This document shows, piece by piece, positions 32,182 through 40,845 of a DNA stretch of 64,000 nt. This DNA is from Stappia albiluteola (GTDB lineage Bacteria > Pseudomonadota > Alphaproteobacteria > Rhizobiales > Stappiaceae). Position 1 is the stretch's first letter. Each line of letters opens with the position of its first letter. The position numbers were made by a program, and so were the translations under genes. The stretch spans positions 1-64,000 of the forward strand of contig NZ_JACFXV010000064.1 in the NCBI RefSeq assembly GCF_014050225.1. The letters are read 5' to 3'. A model generated the notes under the pieces. It saw only the letters and a list, made by a program, of their open reading frames with translations, did not search any database and was not told the DNA's origin.

Positions 32182-33195
32182 TCAGTGTTCGTGGCGCTCG
32201 ACCGTCTGCTCGATGGCGCCGAAAATGGAATGGCCGGCCTTATCGCGCATCTCGATCCTGACCGTGTCGCCGAAGCGCAGGAAGGGCGTCTTCGGCCCGC
32301 CCGTCTCGATGGTCTCGATCATGCGGATCTCGGCGATGCAGGAATAGCCGACGCCGCCCTGGTCGACCGGCTTGCCGGGACCGCCGTCCAGCTTGTTGGA
32401 GACGGTGCCGGACCCGATGACGGAACCGGCGCAAAGCGGGCGGGTCTTGGCGGCATGGGCGATCAGCGTCGGGAAGTCGAAGGTCATGTCGACGCCGGCT
32501 TCCGCCCGCCCGAAGGGCTGGCCGTTGAGATCGACGCAAAGGGGCAGATGCACCTTGCCGCCGTCCCACGCCTCGCCCAGTTCGTCCGGCGTCACCGCAA
32601 CCGGCGAGAAGGCCGAGGAGGGCTTGGACTGGAAGAAGCCGAAGCCCTTGCCGAGTTCCGCCGGGATCAGGCCGCGCAGGCTGACGTCATTGACCAGCAT
32701 GACGAGGCGGATCGCGGCGGCGGCTTCCTCCACGCTCGCCCCCATCGGCACGTCGTCGACGATGACGGCGATCTCGCCCTCCATGTCGATACCCCAGGCC
32801 TCGTCGGCCATGCGGATCGGTGCGCGGGGGGCGAGGAAGCTGTCCGAGCCGCCCTGGTAGATCAGCGGATCGCTCCAGAAGCTCGCCGGCATTTCCGCGC
32901 CGCGCGCACGGCGCACCAGCTCGACATGGTTCACATAGGCCGAGCCGTCCGCCCATTGATAGGCGCGCGGCAGCGGAGAGAGCGCCAGGTGCTCATGGAA
33001 GCGCAAGGAAGGCACCGCATCGTGCGCAAGACTCTCGCAGAGCACTTCCAGTTTTGGCGCAACGGTCGCCCAGTCGTCGAGCGCCGCCTGCAGGGTCGGC
33101 GCGATGCGGGCGGCTTCCGTACAGCGGGTGAGGTCTTGCGAGACGACGACGAGCAGGCCGTCTCGGGTACCGTTGTTGAGGGTCGCAAGCTTCAT
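32182..33195 (-). CDS. Fumarylacetoacetate hydrolase-family protein
   Basis: This 337-residue enzyme of the FAH fold should split fumarylacetoacetate to fumarate and acetoacetate. Visible signatures are the metal-site acids in GIDMEGEIAVIVDDVP, the segment LVNDVSLRGLIPAELGKGFG, and SVIGSGTVSNKLDGG. It lies ten bases after hmgA and upstream of the MBL gene. With hmgA and maiA it completes the homogentisate to central metabolism path. It is the shorter single-domain bacterial form, not the 420-residue animal FAH. Confidence 0.9.
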   Translation of the reverse strand: MKLATLNNGTRDGLLVVVSQDLTRCTEAARIAPTLQAALDDWATVAPKLEVLCESLAHDAVPSLRFHEHLALSPLPRAYQWADGSAYVNHVELVRRARGAEMPASFWSDPLIYQGGSDSFLAPRAPIRMADEAWGIDMEGEIAVIVDDVPMGASVEEAAAAIRLVMLVNDVSLRGLIPAELGKGFGFFQSKPSSAFSPVAVTPDELGEAWDGGKVHLPLCVDLNGQPFGRAEAGVDMTFDFPTLIAHAAKTRPLCAGSVIGSGTVSNKLDGGPGKPVDQGGVGYSCIAEIRMIETIETGGPKTPFLRFGDTVRIEMRDKAGHSIFGAIEQTVERHEH

Positions 33196-33204
33196 CTTCA
33201 GTCC

Positions 33205-34518
33205 CTAATCCCAGTTTCCTTCGGGCGTGCCGTTGAAGCGTTTCTTCAGGCCGGTCCAGCAATCGAGATAGTTGTCCTGGAGCGTGTCAAGCTCGGCGGC
33301 GAAACGGGTGAGGTGCTGCGGGAAGCGGGTCTCGAACATGAAGGCCATGGTGCCGGTGAGCTTCATCGGCTGGAGCTCGGCACCCGACGCCTTTTCAAAG
33401 CCCATGGTGTCCGGCCCGTGCGGCAGCATCATGTTGTGCAGGCTCATGCCGCCCGGCACGAAGCCTTCCTCCTTGGCGTCGTACTGGCCGTAGATCAGGC
33501 CCATGAACTCCGACATGATGTTGCGGTGGTACCAGGGCGGACGGAAGGTGTGCTCGGCCACCATCCAGCGCTCGGGGAAAATGACGAAGTCGATATTGGC
33601 CGTGCCCGCCTCGCCCGACGGCGCCGTCAGCACGGTGAAGATCGACGGATCCGGGTGGTCGAACAGGATCGCGCCGACCGGCGAATAGGTGCGAAGGTCG
33701 TACTTGTAGGGCGCGTAATTACCGTGCCAGGCCACCACGTCGAGCGGCGAATGGCCGATCTCCGTCACATAGAAACGGCCGCACCACTTTACCGTCAGCC
33801 GGCAAGGGGTTTCCTTCTCCTCGTACCAGGCGACCGGCGTCTTGAAGTCGCGCGGATTGGCAAGGCAGTTGGCGCCGATCGGACCGCGATCCGGCAGGGT
33901 GAATTTGGCGCCGTAATTCTCGCAGACATAGCCGCGCGAGGTCTCTTCCAGCGGCTCGACCTTGAAGATCATTCCACGCGGCAGCACGCAGATTTCCGCC
34001 GGCGTCACGTCCATCACGCCCATTTCGGTATGGACGCGCAGTCCGCCCTGCTGCGGCACCACGAGCAGTTCGCCATCGGCATTGAAGAAATAGTCGTCGA
34101 CCATCGCCTCGTTCAGCACGTAGGCGTGGGCGGCCATGCCAACCTGGGTGTGGACATCGCCCGCCGTCGTCATGGTGCGCATGCCGGCGATGAAATCGGT
34201 TGGTCGGTTCGGCAGGGGAAGCGGGTTCCAGCGCAACTGGCCCAGCGCCATCTCGTGGTCTGCGATATTGGGCGCCGTCTTCCAGTGATCGTTGGAGACC
34301 GGCTGGAAGCGGCCGGTGTGACGGACCGACGGGCGGATGCGATAGAGCCAGGAGCGCTCGTTGGTGCCGCGCGGCGCAGTGAAGGGCGAGCCCGACAGCT
34401 GCTCGGCATAGAGCCCATAGGCGCAGCGCTGCGGCGAATTCTGGCCTTGCGGCAGGGCACCGGGCAAGGATTCCGTCTCGAAATCATTGCCGAAACCCGG
34501 CATGTAGCGGAGCGTCAT
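33205..34518 (-). CDS. hmgA: Homogentisate 1,2-dioxygenase
   Basis: This 437-residue Fe(II) cupin enzyme opens the ring of homogentisate to maleylacetoacetate. Family marks are [51 protein letters not shown] and [20 protein letters not shown], with [14 protein letters not shown] bearing iron ligands. The start at 34518 is chosen because GAGGAGGAA lies directly upstream; an upstream in-frame start at 34545 would run into the palindrome at 34548. It is the first gene of a seven-gene operon running to maiA. Confidence 0.95.
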   Translation of the reverse strand: MTLRYMPGFGNDFETESLPGALPQGQNSPQRCAYGLYAEQLSGSPFTAPRGTNERSWLYRIRPSVRHTGRFQPVSNDHWKTAPNIADHEMALGQLRWNPLPLPNRPTDFIAGMRTMTTAGDVHTQVGMAAHAYVLNEAMVDDYFFNADGELLVVPQQGGLRVHTEMGVMDVTPAEICVLPRGMIFKVEPLEETSRGYVCENYGAKFTLPDRGPIGANCLANPRDFKTPVAWYEEKETPCRLTVKWCGRFYVTEIGHSPLDVVAWHGNYAPYKYDLRTYSPVGAILFDHPDPSIFTVLTAPSGEAGTANIDFVIFPERWMVAEHTFRPPWYHRNIMSEFMGLIYGQYDAKEEGFVPGGMSLHNMMLPHGPDTMGFEKASGAELQPMKLTGTMAFMFETRFPQHLTRFAAELDTLQDNYLDCWTGLKKRFNGTPEGNWD

Positions 34519-34547
34519 GAGCGTTCCTCCTCGATCCGACGCCAATT

Positions 34548-34563
34548 AGTTACGTTTGTAACT
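34548..34563. promoter_or_regulatory. MarR-like operator upstream of hmgA
   Basis: AGTTAC-GTTT-GTAACT is a perfect 6-bp inverted repeat with a 4-bp spacer, 30 bases upstream of the hmgA start. Its size and AT-rich setting resemble MarR-family sites. No MarR gene is in the window. Confidence 0.5.
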
Positions 34564-34616
34564 TTATATTTGCAGCCAATCAACCGGCAAGACGACACCC
34601 GGCACCGCGCTGGGAT

Positions 34617-34886
34617 TCAGACCTTGAAAACAAACAGATAAACGGCAAGAGCGGCCAGCCAGACGCAGCAGCCGATCCACCCGGCGGCCCGCGACGACAC
34701 GATGTGGCCACCGCCCTGCCGCCGTTTCAGGCCGAAATGGTTGAAGCCCGTCATGGTGACGCCGAGCGGTTCGACCGACCACCGGCCGAAGCTGATGACG
34801 GGCAATATAGCGCGCGCGGTCCAGTAGCCGATAAGCTCGTAGAAAATCGTTATCAGTTCCGCCAATGGCCTGCTCCCCGAACGCAC
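34617..34886 (-). CDS. Small membrane protein of unknown function
   Basis: This 89-residue protein has two hydrophobic stretches, at about 10-32 (ITIFYELIGYWTARAILPVISF) and 67-87 (AAGWIGCCVWLAALAVYLFVF), separated by a basic loop with GFNHFGLKRRQGGG. The hairpin topology and strong ending make a real gene likely. No family was recognised. It lies upstream of the hmgA operon on the same strand; the operator-like palindrome sits in the gap, so it is probably a separate unit. Confidence 0.55.
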   Translation of the reverse strand: MRSGSRPLAELITIFYELIGYWTARAILPVISFGRWSVEPLGVTMTGFNHFGLKRRQGGGHIVSSRAAGWIGCCVWLAALAVYLFVFKV

Positions 34887-34961
34887 CTGCTCGCTATTGT
34901 TGCAGGAGGAAAAGCCTGCGATCCAGCCGGAAATGTCCCCGATGCTTAAGAGATTGCGTTA

Positions 34962-35010
34962 GAGCATATCCCGCCAAATCTGAATCGGATTTGGCGATCA
35001 GGATATGCTC
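34962..35010. repeat. Rhizobial intergenic palindrome (RIME-like)
   Basis: An outer 10-bp stem, GAGCATATCC (34962-34971) with GGATATGCTC (35001-35010), encloses an inner 9-bp stem, CGCCAAATC (34972-34980) with GATTTGGCG (34988-34996). The loop is 7 nt and there is a 4-nt bulge. Elements of this wording are common between genes of Rhizobiaceae and may act as mRNA ends or protein sites. Copy number could not be counted here. Confidence 0.75.
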
Positions 35011-35053
35011 AAAGCATTGATCCTGTAGCGATTTCTTGTCACGCAAGCGATCC

Positions 35054-35070
35054 CGCTTTCGTGGAAAGCG
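35054..35070. repeat. Short hairpin following the palindrome
   Basis: CGCTTTC-GTG-GAAAGCG is a perfect 7-bp stem with a 3-nt loop, 43 bp after the larger palindrome. The surrounding wording (CACGCAAGCGAT ... GCTCTAG) is also typical of rhizobial intergenic repeats. It is not followed by a T-run, so I do not call a terminator. Confidence 0.5.
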
Positions 35071-35246
35071 CTCTAGGAAATGAGGCGGAAGGTCGCCTTC
35101 GGCGCGACGGAACTGCCTCTCTCATACCCTTGAAATCCCTTGCTTCCGCCGCAATTCGGTCACCGCCCTGTGGTGGAAAATTCGCAGGGTTTTCGAAGAT
35201 TCGACGCCGCCTCATTTCATCGATGGCGTCAGCAAGGAGTGAGACC

Positions 35247-36008
35247 ATGCCGGTTTCCATCAAGCGTTTTGCCACACTTCCCCTCGGCGCCGCCGTGCTT
35301 CTGGGCGGCCTTGCGCTTGGGTCCGCGGCGGCCTTTGCCGAGCCGGTGGCGATGGTGCTCGACGTTTCCGAAGGTTCGGAGATCGCCCCGTTCACCGAAC
35401 TTTCCGACGGCGAAGTGCTGGAATTGGGCACGGAGATCCGTGTCGAACTGCTCGACTATCGCAAGTGCCGGGAGATCGCGGTCATCGGCGGCAAGGTCAG
35501 CGCCACCCCCGAAGGGCTGGAAGTGACGGAAGGCGAGATGTCGGAGTTGCGGCCCGGCAAGTGTATCCAGAAGGCGGACGCCGGCAGCCTGCCCGCGGCC
35601 GGAGGAGCGGGCCTCGCCAATTCGCCCGGCCAGGCGGCGATCAACGATGCGGCGGGACCGGCGACAGCGCCGGCGCAGGCCGCTCCCGGCGGCAATCCGC
35701 AGCCGGTCGAGACCGCAGATGCGGGCGCTTCGTCGCCCCAGTCCAAGGCCGCCTCCGTGCTGCTGCGCTTCGACGGCGCGATGCGCGAGCGCTACGACAA
35801 CGTCTTCGTTTCCATCGACGGCGGCGCGCCGCAGCGTTTCGCCATCGACGATCCGATCCTGACCGAAATGCCGCTGGACGGCGAGGGCGAGGTGGAACTG
35901 CGGCTGGAAGGTGCGGACGGCTCCGCCGAAACGCCGGCCGAGACGCGCAAGTTCACGCTCGACGATCCGGAAGACGGCAGGGCAACCTCGGTGATCCTCG
36001 TGAAGTGA
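35247..36008 (+). CDS. Secreted protein paired with the CHASE2 cyclase
   Basis: This 253-residue protein has a clear signal peptide (MPVSIKRFATLPLGAAVLLG then GLALGSAAAFA). The mature part has a beta-rich segment (VAMVLDVSEGSEIAPFTELS ... IAVIGGKVSATPEG), an Ala/Pro/Gly-rich linker (about 115-165) and a second beta-rich domain. The first domain is loosely FecR-like. Start: AAGGAG eight bases before ATG 35247. Its stop overlaps the GTG start of the cyclase gene (GTGA), so this periplasmic protein probably supplies the signal sensed by the CHASE2 domain (inference). Confidence 0.7.
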   Translation: MPVSIKRFATLPLGAAVLLGGLALGSAAAFAEPVAMVLDVSEGSEIAPFTELSDGEVLELGTEIRVELLDYRKCREIAVIGGKVSATPEGLEVTEGEMSELRPGKCIQKADAGSLPAAGGAGLANSPGQAAINDAAGPATAPAQAAPGGNPQPVETADAGASSPQSKAASVLLRFDGAMRERYDNVFVSIDGGAPQRFAIDDPILTEMPLDGEGEVELRLEGADGSAETPAETRKFTLDDPEDGRATSVILVK

Positions 36009-37927
36009 CAGCGGTGCAGTCCGCCGCCCAGTTTCAGCGCAAGCTGCTGATCGCGCTGACCGCCTGTGCCGCCGGCATTGCTGCCGGCTATCTGTCGATC
36101 GGCGCGATCTTCGAGGGCGGCTTCACCGACCGTCTGCTGCAGGCGCGTGCCGCGTTGGTCAACGACCGGGCGCAGGTGCGCAAGCCGGTCGCCGTGGTCG
36201 GCCTCGACATGAAGGCGCTGACATCGGACCGGCTCAAGCATATTCCGCGCGTCTTCATGACCGGCGCCCTTGCGGAAGCCGGCGATATCCTGCTCGATGC
36301 GGGCGCGAAGGGTATCGGCTTCGACTTTGTCTTTGCCTTCTCGACAGACGATTTCATCGATCCTCAGACCGGTGAGGCGCGTCTTCGCGGCTATGACCGC
36401 GGCTTCCTGCAATTCCTCTATCAGAACCGCGGCAGGGCCTTCGTCGCCCGCACCCATTCGAGTGAGCCGCACCGGCGCATCGCCGCCGCCATCGGCGCCG
36501 ACGGCGTCAAGAGCACCGAAGTGCTGACCGACAGCGACGGCATCGTGCGCCGTCATGCGCCGGCCGCCGATCTTGCCGCCTCGCCCTCCTTCCAGGACGC
36601 CCTGCTGGCACTTGGCGGCGGCAAGGCGGTTGCGCCCTATCGCAGCCTGCCCACCCGCAGGGTGCAGAGCGACATCCCCTATCTCTCGCTCGTCGACCTG
36701 ATCCAGTGCGCCGATACCGAAGAAGGCCGCATGGCGCTGCGCGACTTTGCGGAAGACCGCGTCATTCTTTTCGGCTCGACCATGCCAAACGAGGACGCCC
36801 ATCTCTACACCGACCGCTACCTCGACCGGGCGCCACCCCCATCCGGCGCCCCCTGCGCCGGGCAGGCCGCGCCAAGAGGTTCGTCGACTTCCGGCGTCTT
36901 CGTTCTGGCGGATCTCGTCGGCGCGCCGCTGACGGGCGATATCGCGACCGATGCCGGACCGCTTGCCGTCCTTGTGCTGATCGCTTTGTTCGCGACGGCT
37001 GGCGCGGCGGCGGGGCTTGCCACCCAGGCCGCACTGCTGCCGGTTGCCGCGCTCGGCATCGTCGCCGCCGGTTTCCTGCCGCCACTGGCGGCCCTCGGCT
37101 TTGGCATAGCGCTGCCTTCCGTCGCCGCAGCCGCTTCCGGTTCGGTGGCGCTCGTCATCGCCGGTCTTGCCAAGATCGGGCTGCTGACCCGGCGCGAGCG
37201 CCAGCTCATGCGTCTGTTTGCCCACTATCTTTCGCCGCATGTCATCAAGAAGATGGCCGATCAGGAGAGCCTGCCCGGACTGGGCGGCGAGAAGCGCGCC
37301 GTCACCGTCGCCTTCATCGACATCATCGGCTTTACCAAGCTGGCCGAACGGCTGTCGGACCACGAGGTCGTCGCCGTCGTCAACGACTGCTTCGACGGCA
37401 TCGGCGAAGCGATCATCGAGTCGGAAGGCTTCATCGACAAATATATCGGCGACGCCATCATGGCGGTGTGGAACGCGCCGAACGACGTGGCCGAACCGGA
37501 AAGACGGGCAGTCGAGGCGGCGCGGCGGATCATCGCCATGGTGCCGGAACTGCGCCGCCGCACGGGCGTGGCGACGCTCGACCTGCGCGTGGCGCTGCAT
37601 TCCGGCGAAGCACTGGTCGGCCATATCGGCGGCCGCAGCAGGCGCTCCTTCACCGTCATGGGCACAACGGTGAACATCGCCGCAAGGATCGAGGAAATCG
37701 CCAGCGAACGCGGCATCCACCTGGCGATGAGCCAGCCGGTCGCCGACGCGATGGGAGACGAAGCCGGCCTCGCTGCCGTGTGGCGCGGCCAGATGCGCGG
37801 CCTTTCCCAGGAGACAGCCGTCTACACCTTGAAGACGCAGGGCGAAGCATTCGACGACGCCGCCGCCGAGGACGACCTCCCGGCCAATGTTATTGCCCTC
37901 AACCGGCACGGCCGGGACTCCGGCTGA
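36005..37927 (+). CDS. CHASE2-domain adenylate/guanylate cyclase
   Basis: This protein of about 640 residues has an N-terminal helix, a periplasmic CHASE2 sensor (about 38-300, ending YTDRYLDRAPPPSG), three membrane helices (318-390) and a class-III cyclase domain (425-620). Catalytic residues are intact: metal-binding Asp439 (FIDIIGFT) and Asp483 (GDAIMAVW), substrate-choosing Lys479 (FIDKYIGD), and the transition-state motif VNIAARIEE. Lys479 favours ATP, so cAMP is the likely product. The GTG at 36005 overlaps the previous stop; GTG 36014 is an alternative. Confidence 0.9.
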   Translation: MTAVQSAAQFQRKLLIALTACAAGIAAGYLSIGAIFEGGFTDRLLQARAALVNDRAQVRKPVAVVGLDMKALTSDRLKHIPRVFMTGALAEAGDILLDAGAKGIGFDFVFAFSTDDFIDPQTGEARLRGYDRGFLQFLYQNRGRAFVARTHSSEPHRRIAAAIGADGVKSTEVLTDSDGIVRRHAPAADLAASPSFQDALLALGGGKAVAPYRSLPTRRVQSDIPYLSLVDLIQCADTEEGRMALRDFAEDRVILFGSTMPNEDAHLYTDRYLDRAPPPSGAPCAGQAAPRGSSTSGVFVLADLVGAPLTGDIATDAGPLAVLVLIALFATAGAAAGLATQAALLPVAALGIVAAGFLPPLAALGFGIALPSVAAAASGSVALVIAGLAKIGLLTRRERQLMRLFAHYLSPHVIKKMADQESLPGLGGEKRAVTVAFIDIIGFTKLAERLSDHEVVAVVNDCFDGIGEAIIESEGFIDKYIGDAIMAVWNAPNDVAEPERRAVEAARRIIAMVPELRRRTGVATLDLRVALHSGEALVGHIGGRSRRSFTVMGTTVNIAARIEEIASERGIHLAMSQPVADAMGDEAGLAAVWRGQMRGLSQETAVYTLKTQGEAFDDAAAEDDLPANVIALNRHGRDSG

Positions 37928-38011
37928 GCCCCTCTCGACCGCTTCCAGGTTATATAAAAGCCGCTATATCTCATTTTACATTACCAACCGTTTCCACCAT
38001 TCTGGACTGAA

Positions 38012-38027
38012 GCGCATCGGAATGCGC
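38012..38027. promoter_or_regulatory. Inverted repeat upstream of TRAP permease genes
   Basis: GCGCAT-CGGA-ATGCGC is a perfect 6-bp inverted repeat with a 4-bp spacer, 81 bases before the dctQ-like start. An AT-rich stretch (TTATATAAAAG) precedes it. It could be a repressor site for the transporter; no regulator gene adjoins. Confidence 0.35.
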
Positions 38028-38107
38028 AATTCCCGCAAGCCGTCACCCGGGCCCGCAGGGGCACTGGCGGCAGTGCGGGTCGGGGTGGAAAACGGGCGAG
38101 GCTGATC

Positions 38108-38641
38108 GTGTACCGTCTATTCGAGCGGATCGCTGAGCGCAGCGCGCAGGTTCTGGCGCTCGCCGGCGGAGCGGTGCTGATCGCCATGACGGCGATGACG
38201 GTAGCCAGCATCGTCGGGCGCAGCCTCAACCGTTTCGGCCTCGGTCCTGTACCGGGCGACTTCGAGCTGATCGAGATGGGCGCCGCCTTCGCGATCTTCG
38301 CTTTCCTGCCGTGGTGCCAGCTGAAGCGCGGCCACGTGACGGTCGACCTCTTCCTCGCCCGCTTCAGCGCCCGGGTGAATTTCGCCGTCGACATCCTCGC
38401 CAACCTGCTGATGACCGTGGCGGCTGCCGTCATGTTGTGGCGGCTGACGCTCGGCATGCTCGACAAATACGCCTATGGCGAAACCTCCTTCATCCTGCAG
38501 TTCCCTGCCTGGTGGGGCTATGCGGGCGCAATGGCGGGCGCCATCCTCTTCGCGCTCGTCTGCGCCTTCACCGTCTGGCGCTCGATTCGCGAATTTGCCC
38601 AAGCGTCGAATGGCGCCAATAACAACGAGGCGAGAGCGTGA
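38108..38641 (+). CDS. TRAP transporter small permease (DctQ-type)
   Basis: This 177-residue protein has four membrane helices and the DctQ motif region FELIEMGAAFAIFAFLPWCQLKRGHVTVDLF. It works with the large permease in sodium-driven uptake of acids captured by a periplasmic binding protein. The start is GTG 38108. Its end overlaps the dctM-like start by four bases. No DctP-type binding protein gene is on either side. Confidence 0.88.
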   Translation: MYRLFERIAERSAQVLALAGGAVLIAMTAMTVASIVGRSLNRFGLGPVPGDFELIEMGAAFAIFAFLPWCQLKRGHVTVDLFLARFSARVNFAVDILANLLMTVAAAVMLWRLTLGMLDKYAYGETSFILQFPAWWGYAGAMAGAILFALVCAFTVWRSIREFAQASNGANNNEARA

Positions 38642-39960
38642 GCCCGCTTGAAATCGGTCTGTGGTCGATCCCCGTCGTCCTTCTCCTGATCTTCATCCGC
38701 ATTCCGATCGGCCTTGCCATGTTCCTGCCGGGTATCGTCGGCACTTGGCTGGTGACGGGAAGCTGGGTGCCGATCATGGCCCAGCTGAAATCCGTCATCT
38801 ACGACACTTTCTCCAGCTACTCCCTGTCGATCGTGCCGCTGTTCCTGCTGATGGGCCAGTTCGCCACGCGCGGCGGCATGTCGCGCGCGCTCTTTCGCGC
38901 CGCCGAAACCATGGTCGGCCACCGGCGCGGCGGCGTCGCCATGGCGGCGGTGGCCGCCTGCGGCGGCTTCGGCGCCATCTGCGGCTCGTCGCTGGCAACC
39001 GCCGCCACCATGGGACAGGTGGCCCTGCCGGAACTGAAACGCTGCGGTTATTCGAGCTCGCTCGCCACCGCATGCCTGGCCGCCGGCGGCACCCTCGGCA
39101 TCCTCATTCCGCCATCGGTGGTGCTGGTCATCTATGCCATCCTGACGGAGCAGAATATCGCCAAGCTGTTCCTGGCCGCCTTCGTACCGGGCATTTTGGC
39201 GGCGCTCGGCTACATGATCACGGTCTCGCTCTATGTGCGCTTCAACCCGGCCTCGGCCGGCTCGCAGGAAAAGGCGAGCTGGGCGGAGCGGCGAACCGCG
39301 CTCGTCGCCGTCTGGCCGGTGCTGGTGATCTTCATGGTCGTGATCGGCGGCATCTATGCCGGCATCTTCACGCCGACGGAGGGTGCTGCGGTGGGGGCGG
39401 CGGGCACCGGCATCGTCGCCTTCCTCAATGGCGGTCTCGACGCGAAGGCGCTGAAGGACTCCATCCTGTCGACGGCCTCCTCCACCGGCATGATCTTCTT
39501 CATCGTGCTCGGCGCCAGCGTCTTCAACTCCTTCCTCGCCTTCTCGCAGCTGCCGCAGCAATCGGCCGCCTATGTAGCGGGCCTGGGCCTCAGCCCCTGG
39601 CTGGTGCTGGTGCTGATCCTGGTGTGCTACCTCGTCTTCGGCTGCATAATGGACTCCCTTTCCATGATCCTGCTGACCATCCCGATCTTCTTTCCGATTG
39701 TTTCCGCGCTCGATTTTGGCCTGCCCTTCGAGGAATTCGCGATCTGGTTCGGCATCATCGTGCTGATCGTCGTCGAGGTCGGGCTGATCACGCCGCCCGT
39801 CGGCATGAACCTCTTCGTCATCAATTCCATGGCGACCAACGTGCCGCTCGGCCACACTTTCAAGGGCGTCATGCCCTTCATCGCCAGCGACCTCGTGCGC
39901 GTCACGATCCTGGTGATCTTCCCGTCGATCAGCCTGTTCCTCATCCGCCTGCTCTATTGA
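38638..39960 (+). CDS. TRAP transporter large permease (DctM-type)
   Basis: This 440-residue protein has about twelve helices and forms the channel of a TRAP transporter. Family segments are FSSYSLSIVPLFLLMGQFAT, GGFGAICGSSLATAATMGQV, GTLGILIPPSVVLVIYAILT and VGLITPPVGMNLFVINSMA. Substrate cannot be inferred without the binding protein, which is not in the window. The wording is of the mannitol/chloroaromatic or general dicarboxylate branch, and I leave it open. The next gene on this strand, a glutamine amidotransferase, is 117 bp away. Confidence 0.9.
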   Translation: MSPLEIGLWSIPVVLLLIFIRIPIGLAMFLPGIVGTWLVTGSWVPIMAQLKSVIYDTFSSYSLSIVPLFLLMGQFATRGGMSRALFRAAETMVGHRRGGVAMAAVAACGGFGAICGSSLATAATMGQVALPELKRCGYSSSLATACLAAGGTLGILIPPSVVLVIYAILTEQNIAKLFLAAFVPGILAALGYMITVSLYVRFNPASAGSQEKASWAERRTALVAVWPVLVIFMVVIGGIYAGIFTPTEGAAVGAAGTGIVAFLNGGLDAKALKDSILSTASSTGMIFFIVLGASVFNSFLAFSQLPQQSAAYVAGLGLSPWLVLVLILVCYLVFGCIMDSLSMILLTIPIFFPIVSALDFGLPFEEFAIWFGIIVLIVVEVGLITPPVGMNLFVINSMATNVPLGHTFKGVMPFIASDLVRVTILVIFPSISLFLIRLLY

Positions 39961-40077
39961 CGAAAGGCGCCCCTTTCCCCTCTCACCTTCCGTCGAACCG
40001 GCATCGCCGCGCTTGACGGAAGGCCGGGCGAACGCCAAAACCATTTCAACACGGAACAGCCACCCGGACGGATTTTC

Positions 40078-40839
40078 ATGACGGCATCGTCGACCGCTTC
40101 CTTCACTCTCGGCATCCTCGAGACCGGCCGGGTGCCCGACCCGCTTTCCGGCAAATACGAACCCTATCCGGCGATGTTCCGGGAACTGCTGGCGGAGACT
40201 GGCGCGACGTTCCGCACCTATGCGATCCTCGACGGAGATATCCCTTCCGATCCCTCCGAATGCGACGCCTGGTTGATCACCGGCTCGAAATTCGGCGTCT
40301 ATGACGGCTTCGATTGGATCGAGAAACTGAAGGAATTCGTGCGCAAGGCGCATGAGGCGCGCCGCCCGATCGTCGGCATCTGCTTCGGCCACCAGCTCAT
40401 CGCCGAAGCTCTCGGTGGCAAGGTGGAGAAGTCGGACAAGGGCTGGGGCGTCGGGTTGCACAGCTGGCACTTGACGGGAAAGGCCGACTGGATGGAAGGC
40501 GCCGGCGAGGATTTCGCCCTGCAGGTTTCCCATCAGGACCAGGTGGTCAAGCTGCCGGAAGGCGCCAAAGTGCTGGCCAGTTCCGATTTCTGCCCGAACG
40601 CGCTGCTCGCCTATGACGACTGGGCCGTCTCGTTTCAGGGCCACCCGGAATTTTCCGCCGGTTTCAGCGAAGACCTGATCCGGATGCGCCGCGGCACGGT
40701 GCTTCCGGAGGATTTCGCCGACAAGGCGCTGGCCCATGTGCACGACCGCGAGGACTCAGGCAAGGTCGCGCACTGGATCACCGTCTTCCTGAAAAAGGCG
40801 CTGGCGGCGAAGAAAGCCTCCGAGGCGGAAAGGGCTTGA
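40078..40839 (+). CDS. Class-I glutamine amidotransferase-like protein
   Basis: This 253-residue free-standing amidotransferase domain has the nucleophile Cys in GICFGHQ (99-105) and the His-Glu pair in FQGHPEF (about 183-189). It lacks a fused synthetase. Homologous proteins include PuuD-unrelated GMP-synthase-like and gamma-glutamyl hydrolase-like enzymes. It is convergent with a PuuB-like oxidoreductase, so a link to gamma-glutamylated polyamines is possible (inference). The start ATG follows GGACGGA. Confidence 0.85.
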   Translation: MTASSTASFTLGILETGRVPDPLSGKYEPYPAMFRELLAETGATFRTYAILDGDIPSDPSECDAWLITGSKFGVYDGFDWIEKLKEFVRKAHEARRPIVGICFGHQLIAEALGGKVEKSDKGWGVGLHSWHLTGKADWMEGAGEDFALQVSHQDQVVKLPEGAKVLASSDFCPNALLAYDDWAVSFQGHPEFSAGFSEDLIRMRRGTVLPEDFADKALAHVHDREDSGKVAHWITVFLKKALAAKKASEAERA

Positions 40840-40845
40840 AGGCAA

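Larger units (their letters stand above)
34887..35246. other. Gene-free stretch with rhizobial palindromes
   Basis: This 360-bp region contains the long palindrome at 34962-35010 and the short hairpin at 35054-35070, both of the type scattered through rhizobial intergenic DNA. The AAGGAG ribosome site of the next gene is at 35234-35239. No coding region was recognised. Confidence 0.6.

Noticed and set aside
32161-34641. 826-codon plus-strand open frame
   Set aside because: Antisense through FAH-family and hmgA genes, which are clearly real; composition is that of a shadow.
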